This document shows, piece after piece, positions 19,803-30,700 of a stretch of DNA of 43,929 bases. Source of the DNA: Desulfurellales bacterium. GTDB lineage: Bacteria; Campylobacterota_A; Desulfurellia; Desulfurellales; Hippeaceae. Position 1 is the first letter of the stretch; the number at the start of each line of letters is the position of its first letter. The notes beneath the pieces were generated by a model. The model was not told the origin of the DNA, did not search any database, and saw only the letters and a list, made by a program, of their open reading frames with translations. The position numbers were made by a program, and so were the translations under genes. The stretch is taken from the NCBI GenBank assembly GCA_027045065.1, contig JALUBE010000171.1, forward strand, positions 1-43,929, given 5' to 3'.

Positions 19803-20833
19803 AAATAGGCAAAATCGCTGAAATACTCGAATGTAAACCCATAATTAGAAAGGATTTAGAGATAACAAATATTTCGCCAATAGAAAAGGCAAAGGAAAAC
19901 GATCTCTCTTTCCTTTCAAACCCTAAGTATGAAAAATTTTTAAACACGACAAAAGCGGGTTGCATTATAGTCTCTGATAAAATAGATCCAAACGATTATC
20001 CAAATTTGAATTTTATAATCTGTAAAAACCCTTATCTCGCATTCGCAAAGATCTTACGTTTCCTATTCTTACCCGGTACACCAGAACCGTTTATCAGTGA
20101 ACATGCAATTATAAAAGAGAAAGTGAAAATCGATAAAACTGCAAGGGTTGAGGACTTTGTTTATATCGAAAAGGGTGCAACAATTGGCAAGCAAACACAC
20201 ATAATGCCGTTTGTTTACATAAGTGAAAACGTGAAGATTGGGGATAACTGCATCATTTATCCAAACGTTACAATCAGGGAGAACTGTGTAATCGGAAACA
20301 ACGTCATTATACACTCGGGTAGTGTCATTGGCAGCGACGGATTTGGATATGCAGACACCGAGGAAGGAGAACACCTAAAGATCCCACAAATTGGCAATGT
20401 AGTTATAGAAGACGATGTGGAAATTGGCGCCTGTGTAACAATTGACAGGGCTGCACTTGAAAGCACCATTATAAAAAGGGGAACAAAGATAGACAACCTC
20501 GTTCAGATTGGGCACAACGTCGTGATAGGTGAAAATTCCATATTAGTTGCACAAACGGGTATATCAGGATCTACAAAATTGGGTAAAAACGTAATTTTAG
20601 CCGGTCAAACGGGCATAGCAGGACACCTAACGATAGCCGATAACGTCATAATAACGGCAAAATCTGGTGTTGGTTCAAGCATTAAAAAGCCGGGTGTATA
20701 CAGCGGCATACCTGTTTATGATCATAAAGATTGGCTTAAAAGTTCGGCAGTTATGCCAAAGCTATACGAAATGTACAAGAAAATAAAAGAACTGGAAAAG
20801 AGGTTAGAGGAGATCGAGAATGCTAACGATTGA
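19799..20833 (+). CDS. lpxD: UDP-3-O-acylglucosamine N-acyltransferase
   Basis: Left-handed beta-helix hexapeptides, [42 protein letters not shown]. True start [10 protein letters not shown] at 19799 (ATGA overlap). Confidence 0.95.
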   Translation: MKIGKIAEILECKPIIRKDLEITNISPIEKAKENDLSFLSNPKYEKFLNTTKAGCIIVSDKIDPNDYPNLNFIICKNPYLAFAKILRFLFLPGTPEPFISEHAIIKEKVKIDKTARVEDFVYIEKGATIGKQTHIMPFVYISENVKIGDNCIIYPNVTIRENCVIGNNVIIHSGSVIGSDGFGYADTEEGEHLKIPQIGNVVIEDDVEIGACVTIDRAALESTIIKRGTKIDNLVQIGHNVVIGENSILVAQTGISGSTKLGKNVILAGQTGIAGHLTIADNVIITAKSGVGSSIKKPGVYSGIPVYDHKDWLKSSAVMPKLYEMYKKIKELEKRLEEIENAND

Positions 20834-21278
20834 AGACATTAAAAAGATATTGCCACATAGGTATCCCTTTTTATTAGTTGATAGAGTTTTGGACTACGAA
20901 AAGGGCAATTGGATAAAAGCTGCGAAAAACGTAACGTTCAATGAGCCGTTCTTTCAGGGACATTTTCCCAATACTTCTGTCATGCCAGGTGTTTTGATTA
21001 TAGAAGCAATGGCTCAAGCAGGTGGAATTTTAGCCTTTTTATCAATGGATAAGGATGACTTTGAAAGATCCATCGGCGGCAAAAGAATGGTGTATTTTGT
21101 CGGGATTGACAAGGCAAAGTTTAAAAGGCCTGTAGTACCCGGGGATCAATTGGTTTTAGAGGTTAAGATATTAAAACACAAACTGGACGTTTGGAAAATG
21201 GAAGGAAAAGCATTTGTTCAAGAAAACCTTGTGGCAGAGGCAATAATGGCAGCAAAAATAGATAGGGAGACGGGATAG
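20820..21278 (+). CDS. fabZ: 3-hydroxyacyl-ACP dehydratase
   Basis: [14 protein letters not shown]...[23 protein letters not shown]. Confidence 0.97.
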   Translation: MLTIEDIKKILPHRYPFLLVDRVLDYEKGNWIKAAKNVTFNEPFFQGHFPNTSVMPGVLIIEAMAQAGGILAFLSMDKDDFERSIGGKRMVYFVGIDKAKFKRPVVPGDQLVLEVKILKHKLDVWKMEGKAFVQENLVAEAIMAAKIDRETG

Positions 21279-22058
21279 ATGGCTACAGATATCCATCCAA
21301 CAGCTATAATAGAGGATAATGTTGAGCTTGGAGAAAACGTCAAAGTTGGTCCGTATGTCAACATAAAAAGCAACGTAACTATAGGAGATAACACGGTTAT
21401 TGAGCCCAATGCTTACATCGGCTCATATACAAAAATCGGCAAAAGCTGTAAGATATTCCCATCTGCCGTCGTGGGCACAATACCACAAGATCTAAAGTTT
21501 AAAGGTGAATTCAGCGAGTTAATTATCGGAGATAATACAACCATAAGAGAGTTCTGCATGATTAACAGGGGTACAAAGGGTGGAGGCGGCATTACAAAGA
21601 TAGGAAACAACAACCTCATAATGGCCTATGTCCACATAGCTCATGATTGTATCTTGGGAGACAACGTAATAGTGGCAAATGCTGTACAGTTTGCAGGCCA
21701 CGTTACCGTCGAAGACAATGCGGTTATCGGCGGTATGACGGCAATTCATCAATTTGTCAGAATTGGAAAATTTGCCATGATAGGTGGTATGAGCGGTATA
21801 GCCCAAGATATAGCGCCGTTTTGTTTGGCAGCGGGCAATAGGGCTACCTTGCACGGTTTAAACTTGGTAGGCTTAAAGAGAGCAGGCTTTACAAATGAAG
21901 AGATTGAACGTTTAAAGGAAGCCTATAAAATCGTATTCAAGAGCAAATTGAGATTTGAAGAGGCATATGAGAAACTGAAAAACAGCCCCTCTAAAAACGT
22001 TATACACATGATAGAATTCTTAAAAGACTCAAGCAGGGGTTTTGTAAGGGATAGATGA
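21279..22058 (+). CDS. lpxA: UDP-N-acetylglucosamine acyltransferase
   Basis: IHPTAIIEDNVELGENVKVGPYVNI...GNNNLIMAYVHIAHDCILGDNVIVANAVQFAGHV...GLNLVGLKRAGF. Confidence 0.97.
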   Translation: MATDIHPTAIIEDNVELGENVKVGPYVNIKSNVTIGDNTVIEPNAYIGSYTKIGKSCKIFPSAVVGTIPQDLKFKGEFSELIIGDNTTIREFCMINRGTKGGGGITKIGNNNLIMAYVHIAHDCILGDNVIVANAVQFAGHVTVEDNAVIGGMTAIHQFVRIGKFAMIGGMSGIAQDIAPFCLAAGNRATLHGLNLVGLKRAGFTNEEIERLKEAYKIVFKSKLRFEEAYEKLKNSPSKNVIHMIEFLKDSSRGFVRDR

Positions 22059-23146
22059 ACACCCTCATTGTTACAGGCGAAAGATCGGCTGAAAACTACG
22101 CTTCCCTTTTGGTTGATGAGTTAAGCAAAAAGGGAGATTTCAAATTTTTTAGCATCTGTTCTACACTTTTAGAAAAAAAAACGGAAAAGATAGCCGATTT
22201 TAGGGATATATCCATAATCGGTGCAAAAGAGGCACTGCCCATACTAAAAAAAGCCATAAAAACCCTAAACGAAACAAAACGGACAATAAAGGAAAAGGAT
22301 ATTGATCTTGTAATTCTCCTTGACTTTCCAGAATTCAATCTGAAGATAGCAAAACTTGCAAAAAAACTTGGCAAAAAGGTAGTCTATTACATTACACCAC
22401 AGGTCTGGGCATGGAGAAAATACAGGGTTAAACAGCTTGACAAGTATACAGACCTGATTATCCCAATACTGCCCTTTGAAAGGTTCTTTTTTAAGCTCAA
22501 CAATCTAAGCAAAGTGGAATACTTGGGACACCCTTTAGTGGACATCCTGCATGGTAAGATTGGAATACACAAAAAGGAAAACATCATTCTGCTAATGCCG
22601 GGCTCAAGGAAGAGCGAATTAGAACTGAACAGTAGAGTAATCTTTAGGGCGGCAGAGATCATAAAGAACAACACAGAGGGTTTTAGATTTGTGTGGATCT
22701 ATCCAAAACACTTACCGAACGAACTAAAGGAAAGGTTGCTTGAGGACTACGATTTTATAGAGATTGAACACGATCCATACGAATACATGGATAAGGCCTT
22801 TTTTGGCATTCTAAAAAGCGGCACAACGACACTTGAGGCTGCAATGTTTGGACTGCCAATGGTTGTTGTATACAAAATCAGCCCTGCAAGTTACAGAATG
22901 GGTAAAATCTTAATAAGAAATATACGCTTCATCTCGCTGCCAAACCTGATTTCTGGGGATGAGGTGGTTAAGGAACTCATACAAAACGATGCAACGGAAG
23001 ACAAAATAGCCGAAGAGTTCTTTAGAATTTACGAAGACAAAGCCATATACGAAAATATTCGATCAAGGCTTAAAGGGTTAAATGATATATTGGGCGAATA
23101 CCCCGTAACGGAAAAAATCGCAGAAAAAATTGCGTCTATACTGTGA
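22055..23146 (+). CDS. lpxB: Lipid-A-disaccharide synthase
   Basis: TGERSAENYA...YYITPQVWAWRKYRVKQLDKYTDLIIPILPFE...LMPGSRKSEL. Confidence 0.95.
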   Translation: MNTLIVTGERSAENYASLLVDELSKKGDFKFFSICSTLLEKKTEKIADFRDISIIGAKEALPILKKAIKTLNETKRTIKEKDIDLVILLDFPEFNLKIAKLAKKLGKKVVYYITPQVWAWRKYRVKQLDKYTDLIIPILPFERFFFKLNNLSKVEYLGHPLVDILHGKIGIHKKENIILLMPGSRKSELELNSRVIFRAAEIIKNNTEGFRFVWIYPKHLPNELKERLLEDYDFIEIEHDPYEYMDKAFFGILKSGTTTLEAAMFGLPMVVVYKISPASYRMGKILIRNIRFISLPNLISGDEVVKELIQNDATEDKIAEEFFRIYEDKAIYENIRSRLKGLNDILGEYPVTEKIAEKIASIL

Positions 23147-23733
23147 AGATAAAGGCTTTTTTGCTCTACATACTCATAAGGCTCTATGCGAAACTCTGCA
23201 AAATAGAGGTAAAATACGAACAACCAATAGGTTATGAACCATCTATATTTGCCTTTTGGCATGAGATTATCCTATTTTTACCCTTTGCACACGACAGAAA
23301 AAGGAGAATGGATATACTAATTTCAACCCACAGGGATGGACTATTGGCCAGCCATACGATAAAATACTTCGGTTTGGGAACAATTGGTGGTTCAAGTCAC
23401 AGAAACCCGCAAAAGGCGTTCTTGGAGATGTTAAAGGCAATAAAAAACGGTGTAAGTATTGGTATAACACCGGATGGACCAAAGGGTCCAAGAAGAGAGG
23501 TTAAAAGAGGTGTCATTGAGCTTGCGTATCTTTCAAGAAAACCCATCTACCCCGTTATTGGTAAGTTTTCATCATGCTACAGGCTCAACAGCTGGGATAA
23601 ATTTATCATACCAAAGCCCTTTTCTAAGATTACGTTCATCTACAAAAAACCCATCTACGTGAACAAAAAGTTAGAATTTGACGAGAAAATCAAGGAGTTA
23701 GAAAAAGCCTTAAATGAATCCGGATGTGGTTAG
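23143..23733 (+). CDS. DUF374 lysophospholipid acyltransferase-like protein
   Basis: FWHEIILFLPF...ISTHRDGLLASHTIKYFGLGTIGGSSHRNPQKAFLEM...ITPDGPKGPRREVKRGVIELA. Confidence 0.88.
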   Translation: MKIKAFLLYILIRLYAKLCKIEVKYEQPIGYEPSIFAFWHEIILFLPFAHDRKRRMDILISTHRDGLLASHTIKYFGLGTIGGSSHRNPQKAFLEMLKAIKNGVSIGITPDGPKGPRREVKRGVIELAYLSRKPIYPVIGKFSSCYRLNSWDKFIIPKPFSKITFIYKKPIYVNKKLEFDEKIKELEKALNESGCG

Positions 23734-24706
23734 AAAATTGCAAAAGCGGCTGAAACCCGTTTTACTGCCCATATCTTTTGCTTACGGTACTATTTTGACC
23801 TTAAGGAATATCTACTATTCCAAAAGACCAAAGAAGGCATTCGAGGGAACAAAAATTATCAGTGTGGGAAATATCGTTGCTGGCGGTGTTGGGAAAACGC
23901 CACTTGTGATTGAGCTTGCCAAGTTTTTCAAAACCAAAGGAAAGACAACGGTAATAACAAACAATTACCCTCTAAGAGACAAACGGATTCAGCTTGTCTC
24001 TGTTGACGGGAGTGTATTTAAAAAACCGCCAAAGGTGAGCGATGAGCCCTACATGATAGCAAAAAAAGTGGGTGTTAGCGTAATAGCTTCCAAAAACAGG
24101 GAGGCCGCCATTGAGTTGGCTTTGGGTTTAAAATCGCAGTTCGTTATATTGGACGACGCCCTGCACAAAAGAAACATAAAAAAGGATTTAGAGATCTGTG
24201 TTTTGGATAAATACAAGCCCTTCGGCGATGGCTTATATCTGCCTGCTGGCATGTTGAGGGACACGAAAAGGGCGCTTAATCTGTGCGATATAACCGTATG
24301 CGTGGATAAGGGCGAAGCAGATCAAAAATCACAAGAACAGATCGATTGCATAGATGTGAAAATGGAGGTTTTGGGTGTATTTGACAAAAATGGCAACAAA
24401 ATCAATGTAAAAGGCAAAAGTGCTCTGGCCTTCTGCGGTATAGGAAACCCTGAAGGTTTTAAAAATACACTTAAGGGTTTGGACTTAAGCGTTAAAAAGA
24501 TTGTAGCCTTCGAAGACCATCATATCTACACCCAAGATGAAATCGAACAATTAAAAAGGGGAAAGGATGAGCTTGGCGCAGATTTTTTGATAACAACTTT
24601 TAAGGATTTCGTTAAAATGGAAAACGAAAACGATATTGTATATGTTGACATAGAATTGAATATAGAAAACCTAAAAAGACATCTGGAGATTTTTGCCAAT
24701 GGATAA
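23714..24706 (+). CDS. lpxK: Tetraacyldisaccharide 4'-kinase
   Basis: IISVGNIVAGGVGKTPLVIELAKFF, VSDEPYMIAKK, VILDDALH, LPAGMLRD, FCGIGNPEGF, FEDHHIYT; the SRGYG motif is divergent. Confidence 0.88.
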   Translation: MNPDVVRKLQKRLKPVLLPISFAYGTILTLRNIYYSKRPKKAFEGTKIISVGNIVAGGVGKTPLVIELAKFFKTKGKTTVITNNYPLRDKRIQLVSVDGSVFKKPPKVSDEPYMIAKKVGVSVIASKNREAAIELALGLKSQFVILDDALHKRNIKKDLEICVLDKYKPFGDGLYLPAGMLRDTKRALNLCDITVCVDKGEADQKSQEQIDCIDVKMEVLGVFDKNGNKINVKGKSALAFCGIGNPEGFKNTLKGLDLSVKKIVAFEDHHIYTQDEIEQLKRGKDELGADFLITTFKDFVKMENENDIVYVDIELNIENLKRHLEIFANG

Positions 24707-26438
24707 GAAGATAATTGAAAGAATGATAGCCTATCTAAAGCCATACTGGAAAAGACTACTGTTTTCGTTCATCTGCATGATCGGCGTTGGTGCGCTCTCT
24801 GCACTTGCAGCATACCTAATAAAACCCGCTTTGGACGACATCTTTATACATAAAAACAAGCATATGCTCATACTGCTACCCATTGCCATTATGCTCACAT
24901 ACTTCTTTAAAGGCTTTTTCACCTACCTTCAGGGTTACCAAACGCACTACATCGCAGAAAAGATCCTGTTTGATATAAGAACACAACTGTTTGAAAACAT
25001 ATTGCACATGCCTGTAAAGTACTTCGATAAAATCCACAGCGGCGATTTGACCTCAAGGCTGTTGAACGATACAGAACAGGTACAGGATAGCATTGCCAAC
25101 GTAATACCTAACACAATCAGGGAAACCTTTACCATCATTGGCTTATTGGTCGTATTATACGTAAACAACTGGATGCTCGCTTTAATCGCGACGGTGGTGT
25201 TTCCCATTGCAGCGTACCCTGTTGTGCACTTCGGAAGGAAGATGAAAAAAATCGGCAGAAAAAGACAGGTTTCTATAGCAACCCTAACCACAAAGATGCA
25301 GGAATCTTTGACAAATTTGAAGCTTATCAAGGCGTTTTCCACCGAAAAGAGGGAAAGTGAGGAATTTAAGACAAAGAGTGACGAACTTTTGAACATAAAA
25401 TTAGAGGCAATAAAGATAGACGAGGCAACAAGCCCACTAATGGAGTTTATCGGATCCATTGGCGTAGCGCTACTCATCTGGATAGGAGGATATATTGTTT
25501 TTAAGGGAATATTGACTGTGGGTGGTTTTTTCTCTTTCATGGCTGCACTCTTTATGCTCTATAGGCCTTTCAAAACCGTAGCAAAGGCAAACAACAATAT
25601 CAATACATCCATTGCCTCAATGGAAAGGATCTTTGAGATTATCGATGCAGAAAAAGAAAAGTACTCAGGCAACATTGAATTTACAGGAGTTAAAGAAAAA
25701 ATCGAATTCGAGCACGTGTATTTCTCATACGAAGATGACAAAAACAAAACGGTGTTAAAAGACATAAACCTGACGATACCCGCAAAATCCGTTGTGGCTT
25801 TGGTTGGTGAAAGTGGTGGTGGCAAAAGCACGATTTTAGAACTTATACCCCGATTTTACGATCCAACAAAGGGGAGAATAATGATCGATGGAATAGACTT
25901 AAAAGAGTTCGATTTGAAAAGCTTAAGGAGAAAGATAGCCATCGTCTCGCAAAGGGTACTGCTCTTTGCGAAAACGGTAAGGGAAAACATAGCATACGGC
26001 AAAGACGATCTGTCAATAGAGGAGATAATCAAAGCCGCAAAAGATGCATATGCACACGATTTCATAATGAAGCTAAAGAATGGTTACAACACAAACCTGG
26101 GAGAACAAGGTGTCATACTGTCTGGTGGTGAAAGACAAAGGATAGCAATAGCAAGGGCATTGGTTAAAAATCCCGATATTTTGATACTCGACGAGGCGAC
26201 AAGTGCACTTGACTTGGAAAGTGAACAGATCGTTCAAAAAGCTCTGAACAACCTTATGAAAAACAGGACTGTAATCATGGCGGCACATAGGATATCAACA
26301 GCTGTGAATGCGGATAAAATCGTGGTCATGAGAAACGGCATGATCCTCGATCAGGGTAAACATGATGAACTTCTTGAACGCTGTGAATACTATAGAAAAC
26401 TCTACAAAATCCAAGTAGCCGATGATAATAATCTATAA
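24699..26438 (+). CDS. msbA: Lipid A export ABC transporter ATP-binding/permease (MsbA family)
   Basis: ABC exporter with GESGGGKST, LSGGERQRIAIARALVKNPDILILDEATSALD; ATG at 24699 preferred over the listed TTG at 24693. Confidence 0.93.
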   Translation: MDKKIIERMIAYLKPYWKRLLFSFICMIGVGALSALAAYLIKPALDDIFIHKNKHMLILLPIAIMLTYFFKGFFTYLQGYQTHYIAEKILFDIRTQLFENILHMPVKYFDKIHSGDLTSRLLNDTEQVQDSIANVIPNTIRETFTIIGLLVVLYVNNWMLALIATVVFPIAAYPVVHFGRKMKKIGRKRQVSIATLTTKMQESLTNLKLIKAFSTEKRESEEFKTKSDELLNIKLEAIKIDEATSPLMEFIGSIGVALLIWIGGYIVFKGILTVGGFFSFMAALFMLYRPFKTVAKANNNINTSIASMERIFEIIDAEKEKYSGNIEFTGVKEKIEFEHVYFSYEDDKNKTVLKDINLTIPAKSVVALVGESGGGKSTILELIPRFYDPTKGRIMIDGIDLKEFDLKSLRRKIAIVSQRVLLFAKTVRENIAYGKDDLSIEEIIKAAKDAYAHDFIMKLKNGYNTNLGEQGVILSGGERQRIAIARALVKNPDILILDEATSALDLESEQIVQKALNNLMKNRTVIMAAHRISTAVNADKIVVMRNGMILDQGKHDELLERCEYYRKLYKIQVADDNNL

Positions 26439-27621
26439 CGTTTTAATAACGGTTCTTTTATTGATCTTTTTACCGTTTCTATTAATCAAAGCGACAACGA
26501 ACAAAAGGTACAGATATCACCTGTTGGATCGGTTCTTTCCCAAACCTATAAACAAAAGCAACTATTTCCTTATACATGCATCGAGTTTCGGAGAAATAAA
26601 AACCGTTCTCTCTCTTTTAAAAGAATTTGAAAAGAACCTGGATTCAGAAGCTGTGATTAGTGTTTTTACAGATACAGCACACATGCAGGTGAACAAAAGA
26701 GAGGCGTTTCTCATGCCCATAGATTTGGTATTTTTACACAAAAGGGTTCTGTCAACACCGACTAAATTGGCTGTCTTTTTTGAAACAGAAATCTGGCCAT
26801 CTTATATACATGCACTCAAAAAGATGAACACAAAAGTCATTCTCGTAAACGCACGTATGTCTCAAAAGAGCTTCAACGCCTACAAAAGGTTTGGTTTTCT
26901 ATTTAAACCCACAATCAAAAAATTTGACCTTATAATCGCAAAATCAAAAGCCGATGCAAAAAGGTACAAATACTTTAGCGACAACGTTATTGTGTGCGGA
27001 AACATAAAGATGTGCGTATTCGGCAAAAAGCAAAGAAAAAAGAGCTCCAAACAGGAATTCTATATTGAAACATACAAGCCCATAATGACGCTTGCAAGTT
27101 TTCACAAAGAGGAAATCAATGTTGTTTTAGAAACTGTGTCTAACTTTCTGGATAGGTACTTTATCGTTTTGGCCCCAAGGCACTTAGAAGATGTTCCACT
27201 GTTTGAAAGTTTTTTAAAGAAAAACAGCATAAATTACACGAAAAGGACAGAAAAGAAAAAGAGCAACTCCCTGTTGATTCTCGATACAATTGGAGAACTT
27301 GAGAAGATCTATACAATTTCTGATATCTCCATTGTAGGCGGTAGTTTCCATGAAAGCCTAAAAGGGCACAACCCAATGGAACCGGTTTTTTACAACAATA
27401 TAACAATCTGCGGACCGTATATGGAAAGCTTTGAAGAGGAGGTTAATCTATTAAAAAAACATGGTTTAATTCATCAAATTGACAACAAAAACTATATAGA
27501 TCAAATAAACTCGATTGCTTTGTCAAAAAAGCCCAAAAATTCCGATGACTTTTTCCAAGATTTATCATATATATTAAATTGCTATCTGATCCATACAAAC
27601 AACATGGACAGGAAAAATTAA
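26422..27621 (+). CDS. waaA: 3-deoxy-D-manno-octulosonic acid transferase
   Basis: HASSFGEIKTVLSLL...FFETEIWPSYIHALKKMNTKVILVNARMSQKSFNAYKRFGFLFKP...GGSFHESLKGHNPMEP. Confidence 0.93.
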   Translation: MIIIYNVLITVLLLIFLPFLLIKATTNKRYRYHLLDRFFPKPINKSNYFLIHASSFGEIKTVLSLLKEFEKNLDSEAVISVFTDTAHMQVNKREAFLMPIDLVFLHKRVLSTPTKLAVFFETEIWPSYIHALKKMNTKVILVNARMSQKSFNAYKRFGFLFKPTIKKFDLIIAKSKADAKRYKYFSDNVIVCGNIKMCVFGKKQRKKSSKQEFYIETYKPIMTLASFHKEEINVVLETVSNFLDRYFIVLAPRHLEDVPLFESFLKKNSINYTKRTEKKKSNSLLILDTIGELEKIYTISDISIVGGSFHESLKGHNPMEPVFYNNITICGPYMESFEEEVNLLKKHGLIHQIDNKNYIDQINSIALSKKPKNSDDFFQDLSYILNCYLIHTNNMDRKN

Positions 27622-27639
27622 ACATCAAAAATTTTTTAC

Positions 27640-27667
27640 TTGCATTTGCAACAAATTTATGTAAAAT
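27640..27667 (+). promoter_or_regulatory. Promoter for small RNA candidate
   Basis: TTGCAT (27640-27645) - 16 nt - TAAAAT (27662-27667). Confidence 0.5.
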
Positions 27668-27673
27668 GCAATC

Positions 27674-27778
27674 AGAAAACAAGGTATCGCCTCACTCCCC
27701 CTTAGGTGGGGCCTCCCCCCTGTTCTCTCGCCCGAGAGAGCCCTGTTGAACACGGCGCCGCCGCGCGGCGCTTTTTTT
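27674..27778 (+). ncRNA. Candidate small non-coding RNA (~105 nt, GC/C-rich)
   Basis: GC-rich island in an AT-rich intergenic gap, with hairpins CTCTC-GCCC-GAGAG and CCCC..GGGG, own promoter and strong terminator; no ORF; no recognised SRP/6S/tmRNA/RNase P signature. Confidence 0.5.
27755..27778 (+). terminator. Rho-independent terminator
   Basis: GCGCCGC-CGC-GCGGCGC perfect 7-bp stem followed by TTTTTTT; overlaps the mfd stop codon on the opposite strand. Confidence 0.92.
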
Positions 27779-30700
27779 ATTTGGAGATCTTGGAAAATAT
27801 ACCGATCAAGTTGGCGTATATCTGCTTTAGACTCTTACCCAATAGCCCAAAAAACACCGTCGTCTGGGACAAAAATCTACCCTTATTTTCATTCACCACT
27901 TCAATCAGTTTATCCGTATCAATTAAAGCATCCACATAAAACTCGACTATGACACCCCGATTTGAAAGGGTTAACTTTTTAACGTAAGCACGCTTGGACA
28001 GCATCTTTAAATCAACAATCATGAACAAATTTTCAACAGTTGAAGGAATATCTCCAAACCTATCCTGGAATTCCCTCTTTAGCTGCTCCAACTCCTCGCG
28101 TGTCCTAACCTGAGATAACCTCTTGTATATTTCAACTTTCCCCTCGCTCTTAGCAAAATCATCAGGAACATATGCGTCAAAAGTGTGTTTTATTTCAACA
28201 TCGCGCTCAACGGGTTGGTTCTTCATCTCACGAACAGCCTCTTCAATCAATGACACGTACACATTGTAACCCAGAGATTTTATTTTTCCCGACTGATCCT
28301 TACCCAAGAGATTGCCGTAGCCACGCAGCTCCATATCCTTCAAAGCCAAGTTAAATCCCGAGCCCCTTTCAATAAATTCACTCATGTATTTCAACCGCTT
28401 TGCCGCATTTTCCGTCAATTTACCCTCATAGAGCAGATACGCATAAGAAACCCTATCACCCCTTCCTACCCTGCCCCTCAACTGGTAAAGATCCGACAAA
28501 CCAAACCTATCGGCGTTGTCAATAATTATCGTATCTACGGATTTAATATCCAAACCCGACTCGATTATCGATGTGGAAATCAAAATATCGATATCACCCT
28601 TATTAAAACTCTCGAAAACAGACTTTATCTTGCTCTTTGGCATTTTAGCGTGGACAATGGACTTTCTGGCAAAAGGGATTAGATTATCGAGTTCTTCCTT
28701 CACATTTTCAATATCATCGATAGAGTTGTGAACAAAATACACGCGGCCATTTCTCGACAATTCCCTTAAAATCGCATCCCTGATTATGTGGCTTTTCCTT
28801 TTTGATATGATTGTCTCTATGGGTTTTCTTTCAAGTGGCGGGGTTTTTATCACACTTATGTCCATTATGCCGTTTAAAGACATATTCAACGTTCTCGGTA
28901 TAGGCGTTGCTGACATATACAGCATATCTACGTTTGGATACTTTGACTTCAAATGCTCTTTAACCTTGACACCGAACCTATGTTCTTCATCAATAATAAC
29001 AAGTCCGAGGTTCTTGAATTCAATCTTGTCAGAATAAACGGAGTGCGTGGCAACCAAAATGTCTATTTCGCCGTTTTTCAAACCCTCAATGATGCTTTCC
29101 CTTTCTTTCTTTGTTGTAAGCCTATTCAAAAGGGCAATCTTTACAGGAAAATTGGCAAACCTCTCCTTAAGCGTCTTATAGTGCTGAAGCGATAACAACG
29201 TCGTTGGAACCATAAATACAGCCTGCCTAAAATTGAACACGCTTATCGCTATTGCCCTCATTGCGACCTCTGTTTTGCCAAAGGATACATCGCCACAAAC
29301 AAGTCTATCCATCGGCACATCCTTTGACATATCGCGCTTGATATCCTCTATAGCTTTAAGCTGATCGTACGTCTCATCGTACTCAAACATGGCCTCAAAC
29401 TCTTTTATCTCATACAGATCCACGTCATAAGGCTCTCTTTTCGCAAGTTGTCTCTTGGCATACGTATTTACAAGCTCCGTAAGTACCTTTTTAATGGATT
29501 TCTTAGCTAACTCCTGTGCTTTGAGCCATTTGTTGTTCCTCAAAGAACTCAAGGGTTCACTACCATGATACTCACTCAACAGCTCAGCATTGTATACGGG
29601 CAGGTAAATCTTATCCCCGCCTTCATACTCCAATTCAAAGTAATCCTCTTCGCTGTCATCGATTTTCATCCTCTTCAACCCTTTAAATAGTGCAATGCCG
29701 TAGCGTTTATGCACAACCCTATCGCCTATAGCAAACGAAACGTCTCTCTTTACCCTCTTTCTCGCTCTCGGTATGAAAACCTCTTTTTTGCCAAACAGAT
29801 CGGAAAACGTAACAACGGCAAATCTATTTTTCTTATCTAAGATACCGTCAAATAAATAACCGTCGGATAAATAGATACCGGGCGTGAACTCTAATGGATT
29901 ACCTTTTAACACTTTATAGACAATGTGCCTATCATCCAAAAACTTGGATACGTGCTCCACCCTTATGGAAGAACCGCAGGCAATCACAATCCTAAAGGAC
30001 TTGGACACCTCGATAATCTTTTTTATCTTTTCATCGATGGAATATGTATCGGGAAAGAGCTTCCCAATTTCAAACTGTTCATCCACATAATTGCACTGCT
30101 TCAAAAAAGACTCTATGTTTTCCTTCGTATTGAAAAGCCCCTCTTCCTTGTAAAACCCAATAAGCCTGTAGGCGGATTGTAGATCCTGCTCATCAACGAC
30201 CGTGTATTTCTTAAAGCCCTTTAGATCGTATCTGTCAATATAAGTCTTATCATTCAATAACACATAACCAAACTCATCATTACCATAAGGGTACTCCTTA
30301 GCTGGCAAGATTGTTGCCTCTTCAAGCTCTTGATAAGTCCTATAGTTTTCAAGGTAGAAAAGTCTAATATTGTCAATCTCTGTATCAAAAAACTCAATCC
30401 TCAACGGTTTCTCGTAAAACGGATCAAAAATATCGAATATATAGCCCCTTTTTGTAAACTCACCCACATCCTCAATGCTCTCCACACGATCGTAGTAGGC
30501 TTCCACAAGCCTTTTTGTCAGATCATCAAAATTCCACTCGTCACCCACCTTTATGTTAATCAATTTATCGATAAAGGCCTCTTCTTTAATAACGGGTTGC
30601 AGTAGGGCGCTTAAGTTCGTTATAAAAGCTACATTCTCATCTTCGTTCAATAGTCTATAAACGGATGTGAGTCTACCGGAAATTATATGCGATGCCGGTT

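Noticed and set aside
24947-25540. 197-aa antisense ORF within msbA, and similar ones in der (7880-8377) and the histidine kinase (32700-33284)
   Set aside because: No recognisable motifs; sense strand clearly encodes conserved proteins.
27674-27778. Small SRP (4.5S) RNA, 6S RNA or tmRNA
   Set aside because: The SRP GGAAG/AGCA apical motif, the 6S open-bubble layout and tRNA-like tmRNA ends were not found on either strand, so it was left as an unassigned candidate.
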